From Roseomonas sp. (GTDB taxonomy: Bacteria > Pseudomonadota > Alphaproteobacteria > Acetobacterales > Acetobacteraceae), in contig JADCER010000007.1 of NCBI GenBank assembly GCA_020249925.1, positions 1 to 64,000 on the forward strand: 64,000 bases of DNA, in the 5' to 3' direction. Under the pieces are notes generated by a model that searched no databases, was not told where the DNA came from, and worked only from the letters and a program-made list of their open reading frames with translations. Position 1 is the stretch's first letter; each line of letters opens with the position of its first letter. Shown in pieces: positions 16,052 through 23,469 of the stretch. A program made the translations under genes and the position numbers.

Positions 16052-16077
16052 TTCGCCGCAGGCAGGATTCAGGTTAC
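16052..16077 (-). promoter_or_regulatory. ECF-type promoter GTAACC-N16-CGAA before the rhodanese gene
   Basis: On the minus strand: GTAACC (16077-16072), 16 bases, CGAA (16055-16052), ending 35 bases before the ATG at 16017. It occupies the 64-base gap shared with the divergent GT87 gene. Confidence 0.75.
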
Positions 16078-16081
16078 GCGC

Positions 16082-17425
16082 ATGGGCGGTGAATTGGCGC
16101 CGCGCAAGGGTATGCCATTGGCGATCTCAGCGGCGATCATCGCGCTGACGCAATTGGCCATGCTGGCCCTTGCGCCCGCCCTGGCCGATGAGGTCACCGC
16201 GCCGACACTGCCGATATACCTTTTCGTCGCGCTTGCCGTGCTTGGTGGTGCCGCCTGGTTTGCGGCGCTTGGCCCGCTGGAACGCCTGCCCATGCGCCCG
16301 CTGGTGCTGCTTTGGGTTTTCGCCTTTGGCCTCGCGATCCGCCTGCCCTGGTTCAGCACGCCACCCTTGCTGGATACGGATGCGCTGCGCTATCTTTGGG
16401 ATGGGGCACTCGCCGCGCACGGGATCTCACCCTGGGCTGCACCCCCGGCGGCGGGCTTGCCGCCTGAGCTTGGCGCGGCGGGGGCCGCGCTGCTGGATAG
16501 GCTTCCCTTTACCGAGCTCCGCAGCATCTACCCCGCCACAGCCCAGGCCGTCTTTCTGCTGGCGCATTGGATCATGCCTTGGGATGTCACGGGCCTTCGG
16601 CTTGTGATCCTGGGCGCGGAGCTTGTCACCTTGCCGCTCATGGCTGCAGTGCTGCGCCAAGCAGGGCTTCCGATCATGCGCTTGGCGATCTGGTGGTGTT
16701 GCCCGCTGCTGCCCCTGGTGCTGACCAATGCTGCGCATGTGGATGCGCTTTTGCCGCCGCTGCTGCTGGGCGCGGTGCTGTTGACGCTGCGCGGCAAGGG
16801 CATTGCCGTTGGGGTCTTGCTCGGCCTCGCCGCCGGGGTGAAGCTTTGGCCTGTGCTGCTGGCGCCGCTTTTCGGGCGCTGGCTGCCGCGCAGCACCTGG
16901 CTTGGCGCCTTGATCGCTTTTGGTGCGACAATATTGCTTGTTCTGGCGCCATTGCTGGCGACAATCGCCGCGCCGGATGCCGGGCTTAATGCCTATGCGC
17001 GCTTCTGGTCCGTCAATAACGCGCCCATGGCCTGGGCCGAGGCGATTCTCGGCGAAGATTCCGGCGCAATCCTGCGCCCGCTGCTGGGCCTCACGGGCGC
17101 CGCAATAGCCCTTGCCATGGCTTGGCGCGCGCCCACAGATGGCGGCGCGCTTTTGCGTGGTGTGCTGGTGATTGCGGCTGCGACCTTCTACCTATCACCG
17201 GCGCAATTCCCCTGGTATGCGGTGTGGTTCCTGCCCTTTGCCGTGGTCTTGGGCTGTCGGGCGCTGCTGCTGCCGGCGGTGCTATTGCCCATCTACTATT
17301 TGTTCTTTGCCTTCACCGGCCCCGTGCTGCGCCCGATTTTCGCGCAAGGCATCGCGGCCATTCATCTTGCGGGGGTGGTGATGATGCTCGGCCAAAACCT
17401 GATCAGGCGGCGCGCTAACCCATGA
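16082..17425 (+). CDS. GT87 (DUF2029)-type polyprenol-dependent glycosyltransferase
   Basis: The 447-residue protein has about 10-12 transmembrane helices and the GT-C architecture. The first long extracytoplasmic loop contains the acidic motif LLDTDALRYLWDG (about residues 98-110), typical of GT-C enzymes that use polyprenyl-phosphate sugars, and later SIYPATAQAVF. It would add a sugar on the periplasmic face to a lipid or glycan acceptor. The stop overlaps the start of a GT2 gene (ATGA). Such GT2 proteins can supply polyprenyl-phosphate sugars, so the pair makes biochemical sense. The start is the first ATG after the promoter region; ATG 16112 is an alternative. Acceptor and sugar are unknown. 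Confidence 0.8.
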   Translation: MGGELAPRKGMPLAISAAIIALTQLAMLALAPALADEVTAPTLPIYLFVALAVLGGAAWFAALGPLERLPMRPLVLLWVFAFGLAIRLPWFSTPPLLDTDALRYLWDGALAAHGISPWAAPPAAGLPPELGAAGAALLDRLPFTELRSIYPATAQAVFLLAHWIMPWDVTGLRLVILGAELVTLPLMAAVLRQAGLPIMRLAIWWCCPLLPLVLTNAAHVDALLPPLLLGAVLLTLRGKGIAVGVLLGLAAGVKLWPVLLAPLFGRWLPRSTWLGALIAFGATILLVLAPLLATIAAPDAGLNAYARFWSVNNAPMAWAEAILGEDSGAILRPLLGLTGAAIALAMAWRAPTDGGALLRGVLVIAAATFYLSPAQFPWYAVWFLPFAVVLGCRALLLPAVLLPIYYLFFAFTGPVLRPIFAQGIAAIHLAGVVMMLGQNLIRRRANP

Positions 17426-18159
17426 AGCACACTGCCCCGCCCATCATCGGCGTTATCATGCCCACCAGGAATGAGGCCGCGGCGCTGCCCAAGGTTCTCA
17501 GCGCCATCCTGCCCCAAGTCGCTGAGGTGATTGTGGTGGATACCGCCAGCACCGATGGCACGCCGGAAATTGCCGCGGGCATGGGGGCGCGCGTGGTCTC
17601 CGAACCCCGTCGCGGCTATGGCCGGGCCTGCCTTGCCGGCATCGCCGCGCTATCCCCCACAGTGGATACGGTCCTGTTCATGGATGCCGATGCCTCCGAC
17701 AGGCCCGAGGATTTGCCGCGGCTGCTGGCGCCCATCATCGAAGACGGGGCTGAACTGGTGATTGGCGCGCGCAGCCTGGATGTCGAACCCGGCGCGCTGA
17801 CGCCGCAGCAGCGCTTTGGCAATGCGCTGGCCTGCCGGCTGATCCGCCTGATTTGGGGCATAGGCTATACGGATCTCGGGCCATTTCGCGTGATCCGCCG
17901 GGCAGCACTGGATCGGCTTCAAATGCGCGATGAAACCTGGGGCTGGACCGTTGAAATGCAGGTGCGCGCTGCGCGTCTTGGCCTTCGCGTGCGGGAAGTG
18001 CCGGTGGGCTATCGGCGCCGCATTGGCCATTCCAAGATATCGGGAACCCTGATGGGCACGATCAAGGCGGGCTGGAAAATCCTCTGGGTCATCGCGGCGG
18101 AGGCGCTGGCACGCCCCACCCGGCAAAGCACCGAAACGAAATCCGGGCATGGCCCGTAA
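17422..18159 (+). CDS. GT2 family glycosyltransferase (DPM1/DolP-glucosyltransferase-like)
   Basis: This 245-residue cytoplasmic enzyme has a GT-A domain with the N-terminal IMPTRNEAAALPKVL, the acidic TASTDGTPEIA, the DxD motif in LFMDADASDRPED (about residues 90-102), and the acceptor-side GPFRVIRRAALDRL, then DETWGWTVEMQVRAA. This pattern is typical of polyprenyl-phosphate sugar synthases without a membrane domain. It is coupled by ATGA to the GT87 gene, which could use its product. Its stop codon overlaps the GTAACC element of the next operon's promoter. Confidence 0.82.
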   Translation: MKHTAPPIIGVIMPTRNEAAALPKVLSAILPQVAEVIVVDTASTDGTPEIAAGMGARVVSEPRRGYGRACLAGIAALSPTVDTVLFMDADASDRPEDLPRLLAPIIEDGAELVIGARSLDVEPGALTPQQRFGNALACRLIRLIWGIGYTDLGPFRVIRRAALDRLQMRDETWGWTVEMQVRAARLGLRVREVPVGYRRRIGHSKISGTLMGTIKAGWKILWVIAAEALARPTRQSTETKSGHGP

Positions 18160-18181
18160 CCTTTGGGCGACCAGGAGCGTA
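18156..18181 (+). promoter_or_regulatory. ECF-type promoter GTAACC-N16-CGTA before the radical SAM operon
   Basis: GTAACC (18156-18161), 16 bases, CGTAAAG (from 18178). The -10 side is identical to the sigma gene's own promoter. The first element overlaps the stop codon of the GT2 gene. The distance to the ATG at 18214 is 32 bases. Confidence 0.75.
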
Positions 18182-18213
18182 AAGAACCAACTAAAGCGCC
18201 CTGCTTCGAAAGG

Positions 18214-19179
18214 ATGAAACTCTTGTCCGTCATCAGCCTTCCGCCCCGCAGCCTGGCCAAGTTCCAGGACCCTTTCGTGACCGCCAAAGGCGAACGCCGC
18301 GCCACCGTCGCGCTGAAGGGCTTGCAGACGCTTTGGATCAATACCGGGACGCTCTGCAACATCACCTGTGCCAATTGCTATATCGAAAGCAGCCCGCGCA
18401 ATGATGCGCTTGTCTACATCTCACCTCAGGAAGTAGCGGCCTATTTGAATGAGGCCGCTGCCCTTGGGGAGCCGTTGGAACAGATCGGCTTCACCGGTGG
18501 CGAGCCTTTCATGAACCCAGGCTTGCTTGAGATGCTGGCGGATACACTCGCCCGGCCCGGGCTTTCCGCCCTGGTGCTGACCAATGCCATGCAGCCCATG
18601 CGCCGCTATGCTGATGGGCTGTTGCGGCTGCGGGACCGCTTCGGTACGGATCGCCTGATCCTACGCGTGAGCCTTGATCACTACGCCAAGACCTTTCACG
18701 ACATGGAACGCGGCGCAGGCAGTTTTGCCAAAACGCTTGAAGGTGTTGGCTGGCTGGTGCGTGAGGGCTTCACCGTGCATGTCGCCGGCAGGCTTGGCTT
18801 CGGCCAGGGGCAGGAAGCCGCCATGCGTCAAGGCTATGCCGCGCTTTTCGCCGAATACGGCATCCCGATAGATGCGGCAGACCCCGTGGCGCTGATGCTA
18901 TTCCCGGAAATGGATGAAAGGGCGGAGGTGCCGGAAATCACCGAAGCCTGCTGGGGCATTCTGCATAAATCGCCCGATAGTGTCATGTGCGCTTCCGCCC
19001 GCATGGTGGTGAAGCGCAAGGGGGCAGCGCGTCCTGCCGTGATTGCCTGCACGCTGCTGCCTTATGATGAGCGCTTTGAACTGGGCGCCACCCTGGCCGA
19101 GGCAGCGCAGCCGGTTGCCCTGAACCATCCCCATTGCGCGCGGTTTTGCGTGCTTGGCGGCGCGGCCTGTTCTCGGTAA
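18214..19179 (+). CDS. Radical SAM enzyme of unknown function
   Basis: The 321-residue enzyme has the [4Fe-4S]-binding CNITCANC (CxxxCxxC, about residues 49-56) followed by YIESSPRND, the GGEP motif in GFTGGEPFMNP, and a C-terminal Cys-containing tail (HCARFCVLGGAACSR), which could bind an additional cluster or substrate. Radical SAM enzymes use S-adenosylmethionine to start radical chemistry such as methylation, sulfur insertion or ring formation. It is the first gene of an operon with a phosphonate-type ABC importer and a phosphoesterase, so it may modify an imported phosphorus- or arsenic-type compound (inference). The start is uncertain: ATG 18214 abuts GAAAGG, and TTG 18223 has better spacing. 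Confidence 0.82.
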   Translation: MKLLSVISLPPRSLAKFQDPFVTAKGERRATVALKGLQTLWINTGTLCNITCANCYIESSPRNDALVYISPQEVAAYLNEAAALGEPLEQIGFTGGEPFMNPGLLEMLADTLARPGLSALVLTNAMQPMRRYADGLLRLRDRFGTDRLILRVSLDHYAKTFHDMERGAGSFAKTLEGVGWLVREGFTVHVAGRLGFGQGQEAAMRQGYAALFAEYGIPIDAADPVALMLFPEMDERAEVPEITEACWGILHKSPDSVMCASARMVVKRKGAARPAVIACTLLPYDERFELGATLAEAAQPVALNHPHCARFCVLGGAACSR

Positions 19180-19187
19180 TCACTGCC

Positions 19188-20039
19188 ATGCGCCGCCGTT
19201 CCCTGATGGCGCTGCCCCTGGCCGCGCTCGCCGCGCCTGCCTTGGCGCAGACCACACCCTTGCGCTTTGCGGTTGGTCCCTTTCAGCCAACGGCAGGCGA
19301 TACGCGCCGCGCCTTTGCGCCGTTTTTCGCCCATTTGGCGAAGGCGCTTGGCCGCCCGCATGAATTGGCCGTGACCACTGATTGGGCGGGCATTGCGGTG
19401 GCGCTGGGCAGCGGGCAGGCGGATTGCGCCTGGATGGGGCCTTGGGGCTACGTGCTGGCACGCGCGCGCGCCGGGGCGGAAGCTGTGGCGACCGTGCTCT
19501 ATCAGGGCCGGCCCACCTATCACGCCATCATCATCGCACGGCCTGATCTGCCGATCACCCGCTTTCCGGAAGATGCGCAGGGGCGCAGCATTTCCTTCGC
19601 CGATGCCGGTTCCACCAGCGGCTGGCTGATCCCGCATCATTGGTTCATGACCCGCGGCATAAACCCGCGCAGCTTCTTTCGCTACCGGGATGGGGCAAGC
19701 CATGCGGCGAATGTGATTTCTGTCGCCTCGGGCCAGGTTGACCTCGCCACCGATTTCGACCGCAACCTGGCCGCCATGATTGCCGCCGGGCGTGTCAGGC
19801 AAGATCAGGTGAAGGTGGTCTGGCGCAGCGATCCCTTGCCGAATGATGCCCTGGCCGCGCGGCGCGATTTTGACCCTGGCCTCAAGGCCGCCATCACCCA
19901 GGCAGCACTGGCCATCACGGAAGCCGAGGCCGGTCAGATCATGCCGCCCAATTATACCGGCTGGGTCGCGGCAACGCCGGAGACCTATGCGCCGATCGAA
20001 GCCGCGGGCCGCGCACTCGGGCGGCTTTCCACTGCCTGA
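19188..20039 (+). CDS. PhnD-like periplasmic phosphonate/phosphate-type binding protein
   Basis: The 283-residue product has a signal peptide (MRRRSLMALPLAALAAPALA, cut before QTTP). It then shows the PhnD-family order: FAVGPFQPTAGDTRRAF, an ADCAWMGPWGYVLARA segment in the binding cleft, FADAGSTSGWLIPHHWF, and ASGQVDLATDFDRN. It would capture an oxyanion-type ligand (phosphonate, phosphite, phosphate or analogue) for the PhnE/PhnC-like transporter. The ATG at 19188 is eight bases after the radical SAM stop. The stop shares one base with the next start (TGATG). Confidence 0.82.
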   Translation: MRRRSLMALPLAALAAPALAQTTPLRFAVGPFQPTAGDTRRAFAPFFAHLAKALGRPHELAVTTDWAGIAVALGSGQADCAWMGPWGYVLARARAGAEAVATVLYQGRPTYHAIIIARPDLPITRFPEDAQGRSISFADAGSTSGWLIPHHWFMTRGINPRSFFRYRDGASHAANVISVASGQVDLATDFDRNLAAMIAAGRVRQDQVKVVWRSDPLPNDALAARRDFDPGLKAAITQAALAITEAEAGQIMPPNYTGWVAATPETYAPIEAAGRALGRLSTA

Positions 20040-20785
20040 TGCGGCGCGCTGCCTGGATCATTGGGTTCATTGCGGTTCAGGCGGCCTGTATCTGGGTGGT
20101 GCAGCCCGATCTGGGCCGGCTTTGGGCTGGCCTGCCCCGCCTTGCCGGCTGGATCGCAGGCGGCTTCCCGCCTGATTTTTCGGGCTTTGGAGACCTTGCG
20201 GCGCGCGCGGCGGAAACCCTCGCCCTCGCGACCTTGGGCACCACTTTGGCGGGGGTTTTGGCGCTGCCCCTGGCGCTGATGGCAGCGAGGCCCGCCAATC
20301 CCTACCCCGCGCTGTATCATCCGATCCGCACCTTGCTGGATGCCTTGCGCGGGATTGACGGCTTTGTCTTTGCGCTGATTTTTGTCGCCGCCGTCGGGCT
20401 TGGCCCCTTTGCCGGCATGCTTGGCGTGGCGCTGCATTCCGCCGGCAGCCTGGGCAAGCTTTGGTCTGAAGCGCTGGAGGCCGCCGACCCCGCCCCCATG
20501 GAAGCCGCGCGCAGCGCCGGCGCGGGTCGTGCCCAGGCTGCCGCCGTGATCCTGTTGCCGGAGACATTGCCGCAAACCGCCTCGGCGGCGCTCTATGTCT
20601 GGGAATTCAATATCCGCGCTTCCACCGTGCTTGGCCTGGTGGGCGCCGGCGGCATTGGGCAGGAGCTGAAAAACGCCGTGGATTTGCTGGATTTCAGCCG
20701 CGTGCTCGCGATTCTGGCGCTGATTGTCGCCATGACCCTGACGGCGGATCGGCTTTCAGCGGCCTTGCGCGCCAGGTTGCTGTGA
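20039..20785 (+). CDS. PhnE-like ABC transporter permease
   Basis: This 248-residue inner-membrane permease has about six transmembrane helices. The PhnE signature ALRGIDGFVFALIFVAAVGLG and the EAA-type coupling loop (EAADPAPMEAARSAGAGRAQ), followed by FNIRASTVLGLVGAGGIGQ, are visible. It forms the channel for the PhnD-like binding protein and is coupled by TGATG overlaps on both sides. The substrate is inferred only from the family. Confidence 0.85.
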   Translation: MRRAAWIIGFIAVQAACIWVVQPDLGRLWAGLPRLAGWIAGGFPPDFSGFGDLAARAAETLALATLGTTLAGVLALPLALMAARPANPYPALYHPIRTLLDALRGIDGFVFALIFVAAVGLGPFAGMLGVALHSAGSLGKLWSEALEAADPAPMEAARSAGAGRAQAAAVILLPETLPQTASAALYVWEFNIRASTVLGLVGAGGIGQELKNAVDLLDFSRVLAILALIVAMTLTADRLSAALRARLL

Positions 20786-21420
20786 TGCTGGCGATATCAG
20801 TGCAGGGACTTGGCGCTTCGCTTGGTGGGCGCGTGGTGCTGCGGGATATCTCGCTTGATGTGGCGGCGGGGGAGATGGTGGCGCTGATCGGCCCTTCAGG
20901 GGCGGGGAAGACCACGCTGCTGCGCGCCATGGCGGGGCTTTTGCCTTCCTCCGGCAAGCGTGAGTCGCAAGGCCAGCCGGCGCTGGTGTTCCAGCAGCAT
21001 GCGCTGGCAAGCCGGCTGACCGCGCGCGATAATGTGCTGGTGGGCGGGCTTGGGCGCATGGGTTTCTGGCGCGCAGCGCTGCGGCTTTGGCCGAGGGCGG
21101 AAATGGCCCTGGCAGAGGCAAGCCTGGCGCGTGTTGGCCTCGCTGGGCTTGGGGGGCGGCGGGCGGATCGGCTTTCCGGCGGGCAACGCCAGCGTGTCGC
21201 CATTGCCCGCGCGCTGCACCAGCAATCCCGTATTCTTTTGGCGGATGAACCCGTGGCAAGCCTGGACCCTGCCCTGGCAGAGGACGTGCTGAGCCTTTTG
21301 CAGGACCTGGCGCGCCGGGATCGCCTCGCGGTGCTGGTATCGCTGCATCAACATGATCTGGCCGCGCGCTTTGCCGACCGATTGCTTTGCCTGGAGGATG
21401 GATGTCTCAGACAGCTTTGA
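20785..21420 (+). CDS. PhnC-like ABC transporter ATPase
   Basis: The 211-residue ATPase is slightly short for PhnC (usually about 240-270). Walker A is GPSGAGKTTLL, the Q-loop is LVFQQHALASRLTARDN, the signature is LSGGQRQRVAIARA, and Walker B is ILLADEPVASLDP. The segment between Walker A and the Q-loop is compressed, which explains the length. The ATG at 20785 shares a base with the PhnE stop (TGATG); a GTG at 20782 is the alternative. The last 19 bases overlap the start of the phosphoesterase gene. Confidence 0.87.
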   Translation: MLAISVQGLGASLGGRVVLRDISLDVAAGEMVALIGPSGAGKTTLLRAMAGLLPSSGKRESQGQPALVFQQHALASRLTARDNVLVGGLGRMGFWRAALRLWPRAEMALAEASLARVGLAGLGGRRADRLSGGQRQRVAIARALHQQSRILLADEPVASLDPALAEDVLSLLQDLARRDRLAVLVSLHQHDLAARFADRLLCLEDGCLRQL

Positions 21421-22247
21421 GGGAAGTTGCGGCGGATGGCCCGTTGCTGGTCTTTGGCGGCCCCTATTCAAACCTGCAGGCAACACGCGCGGTGCTGACT
21501 GAGGCAACCCGGCGCGGCATTCCGGCAAGGCGCGTGATCTGCACCGGCGATGTTGTTGCCTATGGCGCCGATGCGGCCGCCTGCTGCGACCTGATCATGG
21601 CGAGCGGCATTTGGGTGATTGCCGGCAATTGCGAGGAAAATCTGGCGGAAGGCGCGCTTGATTGCGGTTGCGGTTTTGAAGCAGGGACGGCGTGCGATCT
21701 GCTCTCCCGCGCCTGGTATGCGCATGCCAATCGGCAGGTGACAGGGGCGCATCGCGCCTGGATGGCGGGCTTGCCGCAGCGGCTGATGGTAATTCTGCCG
21801 GATGGGCGGCGGCTTGCCGTGCTGCATGGCGGGGCAAGCGATATCAGCCGCTTCATTTTCGCTTCCACACCGCCCGCAGAATTGGCGGCGGAAATCGCGG
21901 CCACCGGATGCGATGGCGTGATTGCGGGGCATTGCGGCATTCCCTTTGTGCGCCAGGTAAGGCCGGGGGTTTGGATCAATGCGGGGGCGATTGGCATGCC
22001 CGCCGATGACGGCACGCCGCGCATTTGGTTTGCGCTGCTGACACCGGGCGAAGCGGGCCTCAGCGTCGAAATCCTGCCCTTGGAGTATGATCATGCGGCG
22101 GCGGCAGCGGCCATGCGCACGGCGGGCTTGCCAGAGGGTTACGCGGCGGCGCTTGGCAGCGGCATCTGGCCTTCCTGCGATGTCTTGCCCCCGGCGGAAC
22201 GGGCGCGGCGTGGGGAAAAGCTGATGCCGGTGGGATTGGTCTGGTAG
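21402..22247 (+). CDS. Calcineurin-like metallophosphoesterase
   Basis: The 281-residue protein has the metallophosphoesterase landmarks, with partial divergence. The GDxxxYG motif reads CTGDVVAYGADAAA (about residues 47-60), the GNxE/H motif is IAGNCEENLAEGALDC, then LAVLHGGASDISRFIF (where GH is normally GxxD/H), and VIAGHCGIPFVRQVRPGVWINAGAIG at the C-terminal metal site. The first metal site (D-x-H) is changed at the N-terminus: VFGGPYSN in place of SDxHGN. It may still hydrolyse a phosphoester with altered metal binding. GGAGG precedes the ATG, which overlaps the PhnC gene by 19 bases. It probably acts with the radical SAM enzyme on the imported compound. Confidence 0.78.
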   Translation: MSQTALREVAADGPLLVFGGPYSNLQATRAVLTEATRRGIPARRVICTGDVVAYGADAAACCDLIMASGIWVIAGNCEENLAEGALDCGCGFEAGTACDLLSRAWYAHANRQVTGAHRAWMAGLPQRLMVILPDGRRLAVLHGGASDISRFIFASTPPAELAAEIAATGCDGVIAGHCGIPFVRQVRPGVWINAGAIGMPADDGTPRIWFALLTPGEAGLSVEILPLEYDHAAAAAAMRTAGLPEGYAAALGSGIWPSCDVLPPAERARRGEKLMPVGLVW

Positions 22248-22674
22248 CTTGATGGTGCGGTTCGTGTTCATTCTTTCTGACCCTAAAATGGCCCCGCGCA
22301 AGGATAACGATATGGGACTGACACGAATTTCTCAACAGTAGTTGAAGCCCCCCATCAGCGATACGCAGGCATCTCACAGGTACGGTAGCGCCTTCGTGTT
22401 TGCGGTATCTCGCCCGGAGAGAAGCCAACATCTGGCGGCTAACCGCGAAAATACAGCTAAGTTTAGCTTGCTGAGAATCTCCTTCATCGGAAAATGCGCG
22501 AGTCTCATTGCTTTCTTCTTCGTCGCGCTCCTCATTCCATCACTTACTTACTCTCCGACAGTTTAACTTGGGTTTCTCTACCTCGTGTCTGGCTGCCCAC
22601 AAATATGACAGAAGAATATTCCTTGCATGGAATGCCGCCCTAACCTAGAAGAATCGAAGGTCGAGAGGAAACAC
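22248..22674. other. AT-richer intergenic region at the left edge of an island
   Basis: No frame with recognisable protein sequence is present. Base composition falls clearly compared with the preceding operon and stays low until about 25.8 kb, which marks the left border of the XRE-ASCH/PIN-GNAT/kinase island. The last 100 bases should hold the island promoter. A small inverted repeat at 22618-22633 is the only structure I see. Confidence 0.45.
22618..22633. promoter_or_regulatory. Candidate operator of the XRE-ASCH island
   Basis: ATTCC-TTGCAT-GGAAT is a 5-base inverted repeat with a 6-base centre, 42-57 bases before the regulator's ATG. XRE proteins often bind such repeats upstream of their own gene. 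The arms are short, so confidence is low. Confidence 0.3.
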
Positions 22675-23469
22675 ATGGGCAAGGTTACTGGGAAAGTTAT
22701 CGAAGCAGAGGCCGTTGAGAGCGGGACAGGTACGGCACGCGTCGGTGCCGAACTCAGGAGGCTGCGGATTCTGGCGGGCCTAACGCAAGAGCATGTTGCC
22801 GCTCGCATGGACGTCCAGCAAGCGGCGATTTCCAAAATCGAGAACGGCGGTGAGATTTTCCTCAGTACTGTGGAACGCTATGTTCAGGCTCTTGGCGCTT
22901 CGTTGCGGCTAAACGCGCATTTTCCAGTCAATACCCCGATTGCGGCGCGGTTGCAGAGCGCGCCCTTCGATATCCAGCATAGGCACGATGACCAACTCGT
23001 ACTCCCAATTCTCGCTGAAGAGCCGTTTAAGCCCCAACGCGACGTGGTGCTGTCTATCAAGCCGGCCTACTCTGAGAAAATTCTTGCCGGCCAGAAGACA
23101 GTCGAATTGCGCCGCCGTTTTCCGTTTACAACTCCGCATGGGGTCTTGGCCTACATCTATTCAAGCGCGCCAGTGAAAGCGATAGTTGGTACCGCTTCGA
23201 TCCGTGATGTCCTCAAGCTTCCTGTCGAACAAATCTGGATTGAGTTTGAAAACTCAGCATTTATTGAGCGGCCGTTATTCGATAAGTATTTCGAGGGATT
23301 GGATTACGGCTACGCGCTCGTCTTTGATGAAGTAAAATCTTTCACGCGCCCGCTGCCGCTTCATGAGCTTCGAGAGAAATTCGGCTTTGAACCACCTCAA
23401 TCTTTCCTCTATGTCAAGCATAACCTGAGAAAGGCACTTCGAGATGAGCCATCAAGGGTATCTCATTGA
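22675..23469 (+). CDS. XRE helix-turn-helix regulator with C-terminal ASCH domain
   Basis: The 264-residue protein has an XRE-type HTH at about residues 25-80 (ELRRLRILAGLTQEHVAARM, then QQAAISKIENG). After a linker comes an ASCH/PUA-like domain at about 115-245, with the diagnostic VVLSIKPAYSEKILAGQKT and then VELRRRFP, and later YIYSSAPVKAIVGTASI. ASCH domains bind RNA or modified nucleotides. GAGAGGAAACAC before ATG 22675 makes it a better start than the in-frame ATG at 22627. The next gene starts 26 bases before this one ends. It probably represses the island and may act as the antitoxin-like partner; that is inference. Confidence 0.82.
   Translation: MGKVTGKVIEAEAVESGTGTARVGAELRRLRILAGLTQEHVAARMDVQQAAISKIENGGEIFLSTVERYVQALGASLRLNAHFPVNTPIAARLQSAPFDIQHRHDDQLVLPILAEEPFKPQRDVVLSIKPAYSEKILAGQKTVELRRRFPFTTPHGVLAYIYSSAPVKAIVGTASIRDVLKLPVEQIWIEFENSAFIERPLFDKYFEGLDYGYALVFDEVKSFTRPLPLHELREKFGFEPPQSFLYVKHNLRKALRDEPSRVSH

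Noticed and set aside
18163-18213. TTG start for the radical SAM gene at 18163
   Set aside because: It lies inside the ECF-type promoter at 18156-18181, so it would not be in the mRNA.
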